From Methanosarcina flavescens (lineage in GTDB: Archaea; Halobacteriota; Methanosarcinia; Methanosarcinales; Methanosarcinaceae), in the NCBI RefSeq assembly GCF_001304615.2, contig NZ_CP032683.1, positions 2,232,001 through 2,296,000 of the forward strand: DNA of 64,000 nucleotides, given 5' to 3'. The position numbers and the translations under genes are program-made. Of this stretch, positions 17,938 to 27,027 are shown piece after piece. The notes below the pieces were generated by a model. The model was not told the DNA's origin, did no database searches, and saw only the letters and a program-made list of their open reading frames with translations. Numbering within the stretch: the first letter of the stretch is position 1; every line of letters begins with the position of its first letter.

Positions 17938-19683
17938 TCAACATTCCACTACTTCACAACTTCTATGAGCCAGTGTCTCTACAAGCTCTGTTATCGAAAA
18001 AGCATTAATTCCAAGATAGTTAGCAATCTCAACAACAGGCGGCTGGGTAAGAGATGCTTTCCTGAGGATATCTGTATTCCTTATAACATCTCTTCCCTTC
18101 CCATCCGCTATAATCTGACCCTCGCTCATCACAAGAATTCTTGTGGCATAGAGCATTGCAATCTCAATATCATGGGTACAGAACACAAGCGTGGAACCTT
18201 TATTTTTGAAATAATCCATCATCTGCTCTATATTTACTCTATCCTGCCCTGTTGTAGGTTCATCAAGAAGGACAAGCTCTGGGTCAATAGAGAGTACCGA
18301 GGCAACAGCTGTCCTTAATCTCTGACCTCTGCTCAATGATTGGGGAAGATCCTGCTTGAGATCTAAAATCGACATCGCTTCCAGGGAAATCCTTGTCCTT
18401 TCCTCTATATTTTCTAACTTTAACTGAACAGGTCCAAACATCACCTCTTCCTCGGCTGAATTGCAGAAAAGCATAAGGTCCGGGTTCTGGAATACGAGCC
18501 CTATTCTGCCTGCAAAAGAATACGGATTTTTTGACTCTGTATCTTCTCCGAAAACCTTTATGCTTCCTTTATACGGCTTAAGTATGGATGCAAGATTTAG
18601 AAGCAGGGTTGATTTACCTGATCCGTTTGTACCCATAACCGCAACCCTTTCGCCCCTGCATATTTCCAGATTTATGCCTTTAAGCACCATCCGATTTTTA
18701 TCATACCCGGACCACACATTCTGGATTGAAATCAAAAGTTCGTTATTTTCTGCAGAGCAGCCCTCAGGATTGATTCTTTTTTCCAGATCATGATGTGTTA
18801 TGTATCTCTCCGTTTTTTCTTTAAAATCTCTATTATTCAGCAGAGGAATTGTTTCCTCTGCACTGAATGGTCTCGCCTTTATCCCCAAGGTGTGGCAGAG
18901 CTCGACAGGTACGGGAACCCGAAGACCCAGCCTGTGAAATATCTCCAAATGGTCAAAAGCGTCGGGGGCAGGCTGGTCGAAAATTATTTTTCCGTTATCC
19001 ATTATGACGATTCTGTCTGCAAAAGGTGCAATTTCGTGCAGCCTGTGCTCAACCAGCAAAATGGTTATCTTCATTCTCTTGTTGAGTTCCCTAACAGTGT
19101 TCAGTATTTCCTGTGTGCCTGCAGGGTCCATCTGGCTTACAGGTTCGTCCATGGCAAGGATTTCAGGCATCATCGCGAGCATGCTTGCAATGCAGACCCT
19201 CTGCTTCTGACCCCCTGAAAGAGCATTCGTGGAACTCAGCCTGTGTTCTAGCATTCCTACCATCCGGAGAGCTTCTCCTACCTTTATATCAATCTCTTCT
19301 CTTTCTATGCAGAGGTTTTCAAGCCCAAAGGCTACTTCGTCTTCAACAGTTGTAGAAAAGATCTGGTCATCGGGATTTTGGAAGACAAGCCCTACTTTCC
19401 TTGAAAGCTCTACCTGGTTTAAATCACCGATTTCTGTCCCCATGATTTTTATGCTGCCTGAAAATATTCCCTCGGATTCGTGTGGAATTATGCCGTTGAG
19501 TGTTTTGAGTAAAGTGCTCTTCCCACAGCCTGTAGGTCCGGTCAGGAGAACGAATTCTCCTTCCTCTATTTTCAGATTGACTCCTTTCAAAGTCGGTTCC
19601 GATCTACCCGGATATGTGTACCACAAATCTTTGATCTCTATTATTGTGCCTTCCTTATTCTGTTTTCTAATATCATCTCCCAC
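17938..19683 (-). CDS. Fused ECF transporter ATPase (EcfA1-EcfA2)
   Basis: A 581-residue protein with two CbiO-type ATPase domains. Domain 1 has Walker A GPTGCGKST, signature LSGGQKQRV and Walker B ILAMDEPVSQMD. Domain 2 has GTNGSGKST, LSRGQRLRT and LVLLDEPTTGQD. Both halves look catalytically complete. It powers uptake through EcfT and a membrane substrate component. It begins at a GTG preceded by a GGGTGGT site, 37 bases after the gene for the exported/membrane protein that is the best candidate for that component. Confidence 0.93.
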   Translation of the reverse strand: MGDDIRKQNKEGTIIEIKDLWYTYPGRSEPTLKGVNLKIEEGEFVLLTGPTGCGKSTLLKTLNGIIPHESEGIFSGSIKIMGTEIGDLNQVELSRKVGLVFQNPDDQIFSTTVEDEVAFGLENLCIEREEIDIKVGEALRMVGMLEHRLSSTNALSGGQKQRVCIASMLAMMPEILAMDEPVSQMDPAGTQEILNTVRELNKRMKITILLVEHRLHEIAPFADRIVIMDNGKIIFDQPAPDAFDHLEIFHRLGLRVPVPVELCHTLGIKARPFSAEETIPLLNNRDFKEKTERYITHHDLEKRINPEGCSAENNELLISIQNVWSGYDKNRMVLKGINLEICRGERVAVMGTNGSGKSTLLLNLASILKPYKGSIKVFGEDTESKNPYSFAGRIGLVFQNPDLMLFCNSAEEEVMFGPVQLKLENIEERTRISLEAMSILDLKQDLPQSLSRGQRLRTAVASVLSIDPELVLLDEPTTGQDRVNIEQMMDYFKNKGSTLVFCTHDIEIAMLYATRILVMSEGQIIADGKGRDVIRNTDILRKASLTQPPVVEIANYLGINAFSITELVETLAHRSCEVVEC

Positions 19684-19720
19684 TGTACCACCCTGACTTT
19701 GCTACTTTTATTCTCCAACC

Positions 19721-21295
19721 TTATTCTGCCACCTTTTTCAGTCTGTTTCCCAGGCTTATTCCGAACCAGGCTCCTATGAAAGTGTAGAGAAACCCGTCTA
19801 TCAGGATATTCGCTATTATGTACCAGTTGCTATAAAACAGCCTATAAAGCACCATCCAGACGTTGAAGGAAACATACCCGCTGATCATATCCGCAATTCC
19901 GCACACTATCCCTACCCGCAACCTGTTTTCCGGATCAGGATTTTTGCCGGTTATGCCTGCAGTATACATCATAACCTCCAGAATCACCGCACTCACAGAA
20001 AGCGTTATAAAACTAATCGGGGTGAAGCTCCCGGTTATAAAGCCTCCAAGAAGGAACCTGACCATCGTAAAAAGGCTAACCACTCCAGGTTTTGGGATCA
20101 GGACAACAAGCGAAGCAATAAGCATGTAAAGAAGGATCTCATAAAAGAGCCCGGTAAACAGGAAGCTGAAAGGTCCAAGTATTGCATGGGATAGCTCCCA
20201 CAGGATTGTCATCGGCAGGTTTATGGCTGCAAAAGAAACTGTGCCAAAAAGGGAAATAAGCACAAGGTTGCGGGTTTTAAACCTGCTCATTATCTCTTTT
20301 GACTTTATGAAGAAGAGGCTGACTGCGGTCAGTCCGAGCAATGTGGAGGCAAATGTAATCATTATAGGCCCCCATTTCCTTGAGATTGCAGTTATTTTTT
20401 GGTTCCGGGTTGTTGCAACCCAGTCACTGCCTGTGAGTTTAACGTCTACTCTGAGCAGATAATCTCCTCCCATTGCATTATCCAAAATATAGAGTGGGAG
20501 GCTTACAAGTGAACTTGAGTCAGGAGGAAGTGTTAACGCGGCATAGCAGAAGGTATCTGCTTTCATCCCCATCAGCGTCGGCTTGAAGGCTTTTACAGGC
20601 TCCCCTGTATTGATGTCAAGAATATCATAGGTAACTACAACTGGTACCGTATTGTTTCCTTTGTTTGAAATCTCCACTCCAATGAAGGTTGAAGTAAGTT
20701 CTTCCCTGTCGATCTGGAGGTCCGTAACCTTTAGAAGCTTTTTGAGAACAGGAGATGTTTCCCGAATAATAAGAGTATTGGAAGGATAGCTCGGGTTTCC
20801 ATATCCATCCTCATCTGACGGTATTATCAGTCCGGAGACTAAAATCTCATTTGCGACTTCATCTTTTGAGGCAACCCTGAGCTGCGTTTTGCGAACAATG
20901 GTATGCTTGTTCCCATCAACGTCAACAACTGCAGTCGCAGTTATATCGTAGGTTCCGGAAGGCAGATCCTTTGGAATATAAATATCAACGAGCCTGTACC
21001 AGTCTTCATACTCGGTCTGAAGAGAAAATGACTGGACAGGCGTATCCCGGAGAACGAAACCCTCAGGTAAATCGATCTCTAGAGTCACATTCATATTTCC
21101 ATTATAATAGCTCTCAAAAAAAACGTACGCAGAAAGGTTACTGCCTCCTACTGCAAGCCCTTTCCCTTCCACGCCATGTGGGACCTGAAGCATGAATGCA
21201 GTCATCTCTTCAAGCTCAAATTCCTCCTGTGCAAGGGCTATTGTCGGCTGGAAGACGAGTAACATTACAGGGAGGAGATAAGCTATGTTTTTCAT
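19721..21295 (-). CDS. Exported beta-domain protein fused to a probable ECF substrate-component membrane domain
   Basis: A 524-residue protein with three parts: a signal peptide (MKNIAYLLPVMLLVFQP, cut near ALAQ); about 300 extracellular residues rich in beta strands and resembling NEW/Ig-like adhesin repeats; one membrane helix near residue 320; then six or so helices (residues about 345-515) with Gly/Pro/Asn-rich loops such as FSFLFTGLFYEILLYMLIA. The last part looks like an S component of the YkoE/HmpT kind, and its position directly before EcfA and EcfT fits that role; this is inference, since S components are too divergent to assign by eye. I chose the ATG at 21295, 14 bases after the CobN stop, over an earlier in-frame ATG inside cobN. 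Confidence 0.72.
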   Translation of the reverse strand: MKNIAYLLPVMLLVFQPTIALAQEEFELEEMTAFMLQVPHGVEGKGLAVGGSNLSAYVFFESYYNGNMNVTLEIDLPEGFVLRDTPVQSFSLQTEYEDWYRLVDIYIPKDLPSGTYDITATAVVDVDGNKHTIVRKTQLRVASKDEVANEILVSGLIIPSDEDGYGNPSYPSNTLIIRETSPVLKKLLKVTDLQIDREELTSTFIGVEISNKGNNTVPVVVTYDILDINTGEPVKAFKPTLMGMKADTFCYAALTLPPDSSSLVSLPLYILDNAMGGDYLLRVDVKLTGSDWVATTRNQKITAISRKWGPIMITFASTLLGLTAVSLFFIKSKEIMSRFKTRNLVLISLFGTVSFAAINLPMTILWELSHAILGPFSFLFTGLFYEILLYMLIASLVVLIPKPGVVSLFTMVRFLLGGFITGSFTPISFITLSVSAVILEVMMYTAGITGKNPDPENRLRVGIVCGIADMISGYVSFNVWMVLYRLFYSNWYIIANILIDGFLYTFIGAWFGISLGNRLKKVAE

Positions 21296-21308
21296 TCCGC
21301 AACCTTTT

Positions 21309-24300
21309 TTATTTGAGGATTTTTCTGATTTCCTGCATTTTCTTATCCCAGTCAGGAACATCTTCAAAGCTCACGATATTCACAGATCCACCCTGAAACT
21401 CTCCTTCTCCTGCCAGCTCTTCCATCCAGCTCTCTATTTCAAGGTAAGAGTTTTTCAGCTTTTCCAGAAGTTCAGGATCGGGGTTCCAGAGTCCTCTTGA
21501 CTGCGCCTCAAGGAGTCGGCGTGCCATCTCTTCAAGGGCATAGGGATTGTTCTCTTCAAAGAACCTGCGCATTTCTTCGTCGAGGACGAATGTTTTTGTG
21601 ATATCATCAAAGATCCAGTCGTCCACTTCCTGCGTGGAAGCCTCCCAGCCGTAGACTCTTCCAACTCTTTTAGAGATATCCTGTGCACCTTTATACCCAT
21701 GCTGTTTCATGCCTTCGATCCATTTCGGGTTTAGGAGTCGGCTCCGTACCACCCTGCGTATTTCATCTGCCATGTCCCGGACTTCAACATGCTGGGGCTC
21801 TCTCGTATCTCCGAAATAGACCCTTACTTCTTTTCCCGAGGCCTGTTTTGCAGCAGCCGTGAGCCCTCCATGAGTCCCGAAATAACAGCAGCAGCCAAGT
21901 AAGTCATACTCGTCACTGACCACTTTGTTAAAGGTGGCATCAACAGTCTTCAGGCTGGAAGCAAGCTGCATGTGAGCCTCTTTTCCTTTTACATCTTTTC
22001 CGTAAGCATAGCCATTCCAGTAAAGGAAGATGTCTGCAAGGTCTTTCTCGTCTTTCCAGGCACTTGCATAAACAGCGAGCTGCACCCCTGCCGAATAGGT
22101 TCCGGGTTTGCTTGAAAAAATCCGTAAGGTAGCTTCCCTGGAATCTGCTCCTTCTTCAATCATCCTTAGGCTGTGTTTTCTCGGATAGTTCATTTCCTCA
22201 GGTTCATTAAGAGAGGCTACAGCTTGGATAGCTTCATCTATAATCTCCAGGCAGTTCGGGAAGTTGTCCCTGAGGATTCCTGAAACCCTAACAGTAACAT
22301 CAATCCTGGGTCTGCCCAGTTTTTTAAGTGGAATAACATTGAACCCTTTCAGGTTCCCGTTGCTGAGCCAGACAGGTTCAACCCCGAGCAGGCTCATTAT
22401 CTGTGCCATACCCTCTCCATCAGCCCACATGATATCGTTTGCCATCCAGTAAAAGCCTACATTCTCAGGGTAACGGTTCTCGTCTCTTAGATGTTTATTG
22501 ATCAGTACCTCCGAAAGCTGTTGCCCAACTCTCCAGGCGGCTTTTGTCGGAACCTTTTTGGGATCAAGAGAATAGAAGTTCCTGCCTGTAGGCAGTACGT
22601 CGTCTTTTCCGCGCATGATAAGCCCGGATGGACCTGGAGGGATATATCCCCCTTCAAAGCCGTGGAGAAGTGACTCTATTTCCAGAGAGGCATCAATTCT
22701 GGATTCAAGATCAAGAATCCTTTCACAGATTGCAGCAGCGTCCTGAGAAAATACCGAATTTATGCTCGAAAAATTCTGTTCTTTGAAAACCGGTTCTATG
22801 ATACCAGGTTCTGTAAAGTTTTCTTCTGCAGTGTTATTCCCTATGAAATCCCTATCTGCCAGAATCTGTTCTATTAAAAATCGTTCTTTAAAAATATGTT
22901 CTGTAACTGTCTGTTCCATGAAGCTTTTTGCTGCAAGAATCTCTCTTATTATTAAGGACGGCTCTTTTTCCGGGTTATTTATGAATATCCTGATAAAGTC
23001 TTTTGAAAGGGAATCAATCTCCTCAATTCTCTGCCCATTTGACTTTCCATTTTCTGAAATCCGGCCCTGGTCAGATATCAGTTCGTCAAGGTCGAGCCCC
23101 AGGATTTCTGCAATCAGTCTGCGGATAGAAACCTTATTTCCCACACTTTCCTGGTCATCATACCTTAAAATCGAGTTTATGAACTCAACTTTTTTCTCGC
23201 CTTCAGGGATCTGCCCGAAGATATGCATTCCGTGGTGTATCTGGCTGTTCCTTATCCTTCCGAGGGCTTCATGTGCCCTTCTTACAATTTCTTCAAAAGG
23301 AGTCTCATGGACAGCTTTTATCTCTGAGTCAAGGTTCGATTTCTTAATCTCGTCAAGTATCAGATGTTTTAAAGCGTGCGTCCTGCCTTTATCGTGTTTT
23401 ACTTGCTCGTATTCCCCTAACAGCCTGTCAAGCTCATCAAGGCTTCCATAAAGCCCTCCTGCGGTCATGACTGTTTGCATATGATCAACAAGACAGGCAA
23501 GGCTTCGGCGTTTGGCGATTGTACCTTCAGGAGGGTTGTCAGAGTTGTAAATATAAAGATGGGGTATTGTTCCGATCCCTATATCAGGGTAGCAGTCTTC
23601 TGAAAGCCCAACCCCTTTTCCTGGCAGGAACTCAAGATTGCCGTGGGTTCCCACATGCACAAGCACATCGGCTCCAAAAGTATTCTCAAGATACCTGTAT
23701 GCCGCAATGTACTGGTGGGTTGGGGGAACTTCAGGATCGTGAAGGATCTTGCATACTTTTCCGTCACATCTGGCGCCTGCACATCCTCTTTTTGGCTGTA
23801 CACAGACCACAGCATTTCCATACTGTATTCCAGTAACTACGATTTTATTTTCGTAGACCATTGCAGCAGGAATGCCGTTTATCTCTTCTCCCGGAGGGTT
23901 TCCCCAGCTCTCAATTACCCTCTGCCTGACATGGGGGCTCAAGGTGTTGAAGAACTTCTCGTATTCTTCTTTTTCCACAAAAGCGAGAGCTCCGCCGTTC
24001 TTTACAATCTCGTTAATGGGAGTCCATCTGAACTCGGAAATTGCTTTTTTGCTCAGGATAGTGTCTATAAGCTCCTTGCCGTTAAGGGGAGGGTTTACAT
24101 TATAACCAGCCTCCTGCATCCGGTTGAGGATTCTTGCCAGGCTTTCAAGGGAATCAAGGTTAGCAGCCCCTCCTACCGATGCTTCAACCCCCGAACACGG
24201 CTTGTTGTGAAGGATAAAAGCAACTTTTCTCTCGCCAACAGGTTTTTTCTTGAGGGTTATCCATTTCAGAACCCTGGATGCAAGTTTTGAGCAGCGTTCC

Positions 24301-25295
24301 TCAATAGGGAAATGGCCCATGTAATTTTCTTCCACTTTGCCTGCGCCTATTACAATTGGCTCAATTACGCCTTCAAACTCAGGTAAAGCAACACTCCAGC
24401 CGATCTCGGTGCTTAAACCCTGCGACTCTTTCCACTGCTCTATGGTCATATAGTGTGAAATTACAGGCTGGAAAACAGGCACATCAAGTTTTTTCAGTAA
24501 CTCTACGCCTTTTGCTGCACATGAGGCTTCCCTCTCTTTCGCTTTGCTGCTGGCAATGAAGAATGGTGAAAGTTTTACAAGGCAATCTATGATGGGCTTT
24601 CCGTCTTTCATAAAGTAGGCTTCGATGACCTCTTCCATACTCCTGCTTCCAAGTTCTTCATCTTTCAGAGAGTATGCAAAAACAGGGATAACGGATAAAC
24701 CCAGATTTTCAAAACTACTTATTAGAGCCTTCTCAATCTCAAGTTCGTTATTTACCCACGAAGTCCTGGAGATCAGTAGCCCAATCGTTTTTTCTTGAAG
24801 GGGTCCGTACCATTTAAGGTACTCCTGAGTATCTGAGAAAATTTCTCCGGCATCAGGATGATAGAGTCCATCCCAGGGAATTTTTTTCGGAGGCTTTGCT
24901 TCTATTTCAGCGCCAAAAACCTCTTGTAAAAGGTATCTTAGCATATTGCTGAAGTTTTCCTTCCCTCCGTAGATAATATATGAAAAACATGTGGCTGCAA
25001 TTTCGAGTTTTACTGAAGAAAGAGTGAAGCTTGAGGGGTTGCTGCCAACACAGATTATGGGTATCCTTGATTTTAATGGTTCAAGCTTTTTATAGAAATC
25101 TTCCCAGAAGGGATTGGCTATGTGATAAATGAAGATAGCATCAGCGTTCTCACACGCAGCGAGCACATTTTCAGTTTCTTCGGGATTTTCCTCCAGGATT
25201 TTTGAGTAGTAAGCTTCAAGCTCTATTCCAAGCTCTTCTGCTGCCTTTAAAAGGGTAGGAATATATGAATTCCACGTTACAGAAACGATTTTCAT
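21309..25295 (-). CDS. cobN: CobN/ChlH-family metal chelatase large subunit
   Basis: A 1328-residue protein, the usual size for CobN/BchH catalytic subunits that insert cobalt or magnesium into tetrapyrroles. Recognisable blocks are GGAANLDSLESLARILNRM, TPINEIVKNGGALAFVEKEE, the highly conserved HQYIAAYRYLENTFGADVLVH region with VGTHGNLEFLPGKGVGLS after it, and GYAYGKDVKGKEAH then DLLGCCCYFGTHGGL. The ATG follows GAGGGTGA. Between the middle and C-terminal parts (residues about 790-847) there is an odd insertion with a 5-residue period. The motor subunits CobS and CobT are absent; the fused ChlI-ChlD protein at 31.3 kb is the likely partner. The metal is not predictable: methanogens make cobalamin by early cobalt insertion and do not need CobN for it. 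Confidence 0.93.
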   Translation of the reverse strand: MKIVSVTWNSYIPTLLKAAEELGIELEAYYSKILEENPEETENVLAACENADAIFIYHIANPFWEDFYKKLEPLKSRIPIICVGSNPSSFTLSSVKLEIAATCFSYIIYGGKENFSNMLRYLLQEVFGAEIEAKPPKKIPWDGLYHPDAGEIFSDTQEYLKWYGPLQEKTIGLLISRTSWVNNELEIEKALISSFENLGLSVIPVFAYSLKDEELGSRSMEEVIEAYFMKDGKPIIDCLVKLSPFFIASSKAKEREASCAAKGVELLKKLDVPVFQPVISHYMTIEQWKESQGLSTEIGWSVALPEFEGVIEPIVIGAGKVEENYMGHFPIEERCSKLASRVLKWITLKKKPVGERKVAFILHNKPCSGVEASVGGAANLDSLESLARILNRMQEAGYNVNPPLNGKELIDTILSKKAISEFRWTPINEIVKNGGALAFVEKEEYEKFFNTLSPHVRQRVIESWGNPPGEEINGIPAAMVYENKIVVTGIQYGNAVVCVQPKRGCAGARCDGKVCKILHDPEVPPTHQYIAAYRYLENTFGADVLVHVGTHGNLEFLPGKGVGLSEDCYPDIGIGTIPHLYIYNSDNPPEGTIAKRRSLACLVDHMQTVMTAGGLYGSLDELDRLLGEYEQVKHDKGRTHALKHLILDEIKKSNLDSEIKAVHETPFEEIVRRAHEALGRIRNSQIHHGMHIFGQIPEGEKKVEFINSILRYDDQESVGNKVSIRRLIAEILGLDLDELISDQGRISENGKSNGQRIEEIDSLSKDFIRIFINNPEKEPSLIIREILAAKSFMEQTVTEHIFKERFLIEQILADRDFIGNNTAEENFTEPGIIEPVFKEQNFSSINSVFSQDAAAICERILDLESRIDASLEIESLLHGFEGGYIPPGPSGLIMRGKDDVLPTGRNFYSLDPKKVPTKAAWRVGQQLSEVLINKHLRDENRYPENVGFYWMANDIMWADGEGMAQIMSLLGVEPVWLSNGNLKGFNVIPLKKLGRPRIDVTVRVSGILRDNFPNCLEIIDEAIQAVASLNEPEEMNYPRKHSLRMIEEGADSREATLRIFSSKPGTYSAGVQLAVYASAWKDEKDLADIFLYWNGYAYGKDVKGKEAHMQLASSLKTVDATFNKVVSDEYDLLGCCCYFGTHGGLTAAAKQASGKEVRVYFGDTREPQHVEVRDMADEIRRVVRSRLLNPKWIEGMKQHGYKGAQDISKRVGRVYGWEASTQEVDDWIFDDITKTFVLDEEMRRFFEENNPYALEEMARRLLEAQSRGLWNPDPELLEKLKNSYLEIESWMEELAGEGEFQGGSVNIVSFEDVPDWDKKMQEIRKILK

Positions 25296-25304
25296 ATTTC
25301 ACCC

Positions 25305-27023
25305 TCAGGTAAGGATATGCACTTTATATTCTCCGAGAACTGTGCCGTCTTCAAGCCTTGAAGGAGCTTCCAGGGCTGCAATATACCTGCCATCAGGCGA
25401 GATATCAGCAGATACAGTGATGCCTTCTGTGTTGTAAGTCTGAATGAGCCTGGAACTTGCTCCTCCTCTCTCTGATACGTCAAAAACATACACTCCGTGT
25501 CCACTTCTATCCTCAGTTACCAGGTTCTGGGCGAGAGGGATCACAAGGTAACGGTCGTTCAGTGCACATTCTCCGGCGTATCCATCCACTCTCCATTTCC
25601 AGAGAAGGTTGCCGTCATAATCATAGGCAAAGATAGTGTTCCCGCTGGGGTGTTCAAATGGAGCATCCTTGTTTTTATCTTTGGAGAAAGTGCTGCCAAT
25701 TGAAAAGATCAGGGTATCATTGACTATGTAGGCATAGTTCGCACTGCCATAAATGGGCACACCGCTCACAATTATCGGAGTTGAAATGTTCTTCTCCCAT
25801 GCAATTTCTGGGGTTCCGGTCTCGATGATCTCGGAGTTATTGAACAAAAAGGCCCTGCCGTCACTTGTCATTGTTATCAGCTTTTCTCCGTCAGGAGTAA
25901 TCTGCGTGCTGTACCAGATTGCCGAATAATCGAAAAATGGTTCAAGTGGCTGGATATGGTAGTTCCAGTGCTCTTGTCCTGTGTTTCCGTTCAGAACATG
26001 GACAGTGCCCTCTTTCCATTTATCTGCCTTTGTAAAACTGGTAGTGCCAAAAACAGCGTATTTTCCATCAGGAGTGGCATCAATCCATGCAACCCCAGAG
26101 TCCATGAGTTCGGATTCTGGGAATTTCCAGCGCATATTGCCTTCGGAATCAAAGGAATAGATTCTTGCCAGATACTTGTATTTCTCACCGATATAGCCAC
26201 ATGCCCTGCTGGCAGCAACATAGATATTCCCTTCCGAATCAAGTTTTATCTTTTTCGTGGCAGGCATATATTTGAGGTCTGAACCCAGATCCGTGCCTGC
26301 ACCAAATTTCCAGATTTCGGCGCCGTTAACATCGAAACAATACAGGAAAGCATCCGGACTTTCTTCACCCACAAAAAGGCGTTTTCCATCTTTTGAAAAC
26401 TCTATGTCTGCAATTCTTGCATCCGCTATCCCTTCAACGAGCTGCTTTTCCCATAGCTTTTCACCTGTTGCAACTTCAATGAGTTTCAGAGAACCTCCAT
26501 GGGTCCCGATTGCGAGATACTTGCTGTTTGGTGAGAATTTCGTTACACCTCTAATATTTGCATTGGTTTTTTCAATGTTTCCGGGAGTTACATCTTCGAG
26601 TTCTATGGTATATTCCTCTTTCAGGGCAGGTTTTGAGGGGGCATATGCTTCAATAGTGCTGGACTCCCCTGAGCCTGTTATCACTTCAAACCTGTACTGG
26701 GATTTGGGATTCCAATCAAAGGAGGCAAAGATATTGTCTTCCGTTTCTCCAACTTTCTGAGAAGTTATCTGTTCTTCACCAGAGTAAACCCGTATTTCCG
26801 ATATTTCTGTCACACTTTGCAGGGTAAGCAGAGCTCCAGCCCTTGAGAAAACTATAGAGTCTATAGGGACTCCTTCTGCAGAACTGCTTATTTCCCGCGT
26901 TTCCTGCATCCCTGAATCCGAACTTTCAATCAATGTATTGTTATTGGATTCCTGGCTTTTTTCAGCACATCCCGAAGCCATCAAAATCACAATAAGAAGG
27001 ACTATCAAAGATTTCCATTTCAT
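25305..27023 (-). CDS. Beta-propeller (PQQ/WD-like) lipoprotein 1
   Basis: A 572-residue surface lipoprotein. The signal peptide ends in LMASGC with the lipid-attachment cysteine at residue 19, followed by a Ser/Asn-rich tether, a small beta domain (to about residue 145) and a beta-propeller with blades marked by LAIGTHGGSLKLIEVATGEK, GKRLFVGEESPDAFLYCFD, DGKYAVFGTTSF and GNTIFAYDYDGNLLWKW. The ATG at 27023 follows AGGTGA; an ATG at 27038 would overlap the upstream gene. It lies 10 bases before cobN. Propellers of this class bind ligands or proteins; true PQQ cofactor is unlikely in an archaeon. Paralogous to the next gene. Confidence 0.85.
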   Translation of the reverse strand: MKWKSLIVLLIVILMASGCAEKSQESNNNTLIESSDSGMQETREISSSAEGVPIDSIVFSRAGALLTLQSVTEISEIRVYSGEEQITSQKVGETEDNIFASFDWNPKSQYRFEVITGSGESSTIEAYAPSKPALKEEYTIELEDVTPGNIEKTNANIRGVTKFSPNSKYLAIGTHGGSLKLIEVATGEKLWEKQLVEGIADARIADIEFSKDGKRLFVGEESPDAFLYCFDVNGAEIWKFGAGTDLGSDLKYMPATKKIKLDSEGNIYVAASRACGYIGEKYKYLARIYSFDSEGNMRWKFPESELMDSGVAWIDATPDGKYAVFGTTSFTKADKWKEGTVHVLNGNTGQEHWNYHIQPLEPFFDYSAIWYSTQITPDGEKLITMTSDGRAFLFNNSEIIETGTPEIAWEKNISTPIIVSGVPIYGSANYAYIVNDTLIFSIGSTFSKDKNKDAPFEHPSGNTIFAYDYDGNLLWKWRVDGYAGECALNDRYLVIPLAQNLVTEDRSGHGVYVFDVSERGGASSRLIQTYNTEGITVSADISPDGRYIAALEAPSRLEDGTVLGEYKVHILT

Positions 27024-27027
27024 TCTC

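Noticed and set aside
21309-25295. Assigning CobN to classical cobalamin synthesis
   Set aside because: That route needs CobS and CobT and late cobalt insertion; methanogens insert cobalt early, so the metal and substrate are left open.
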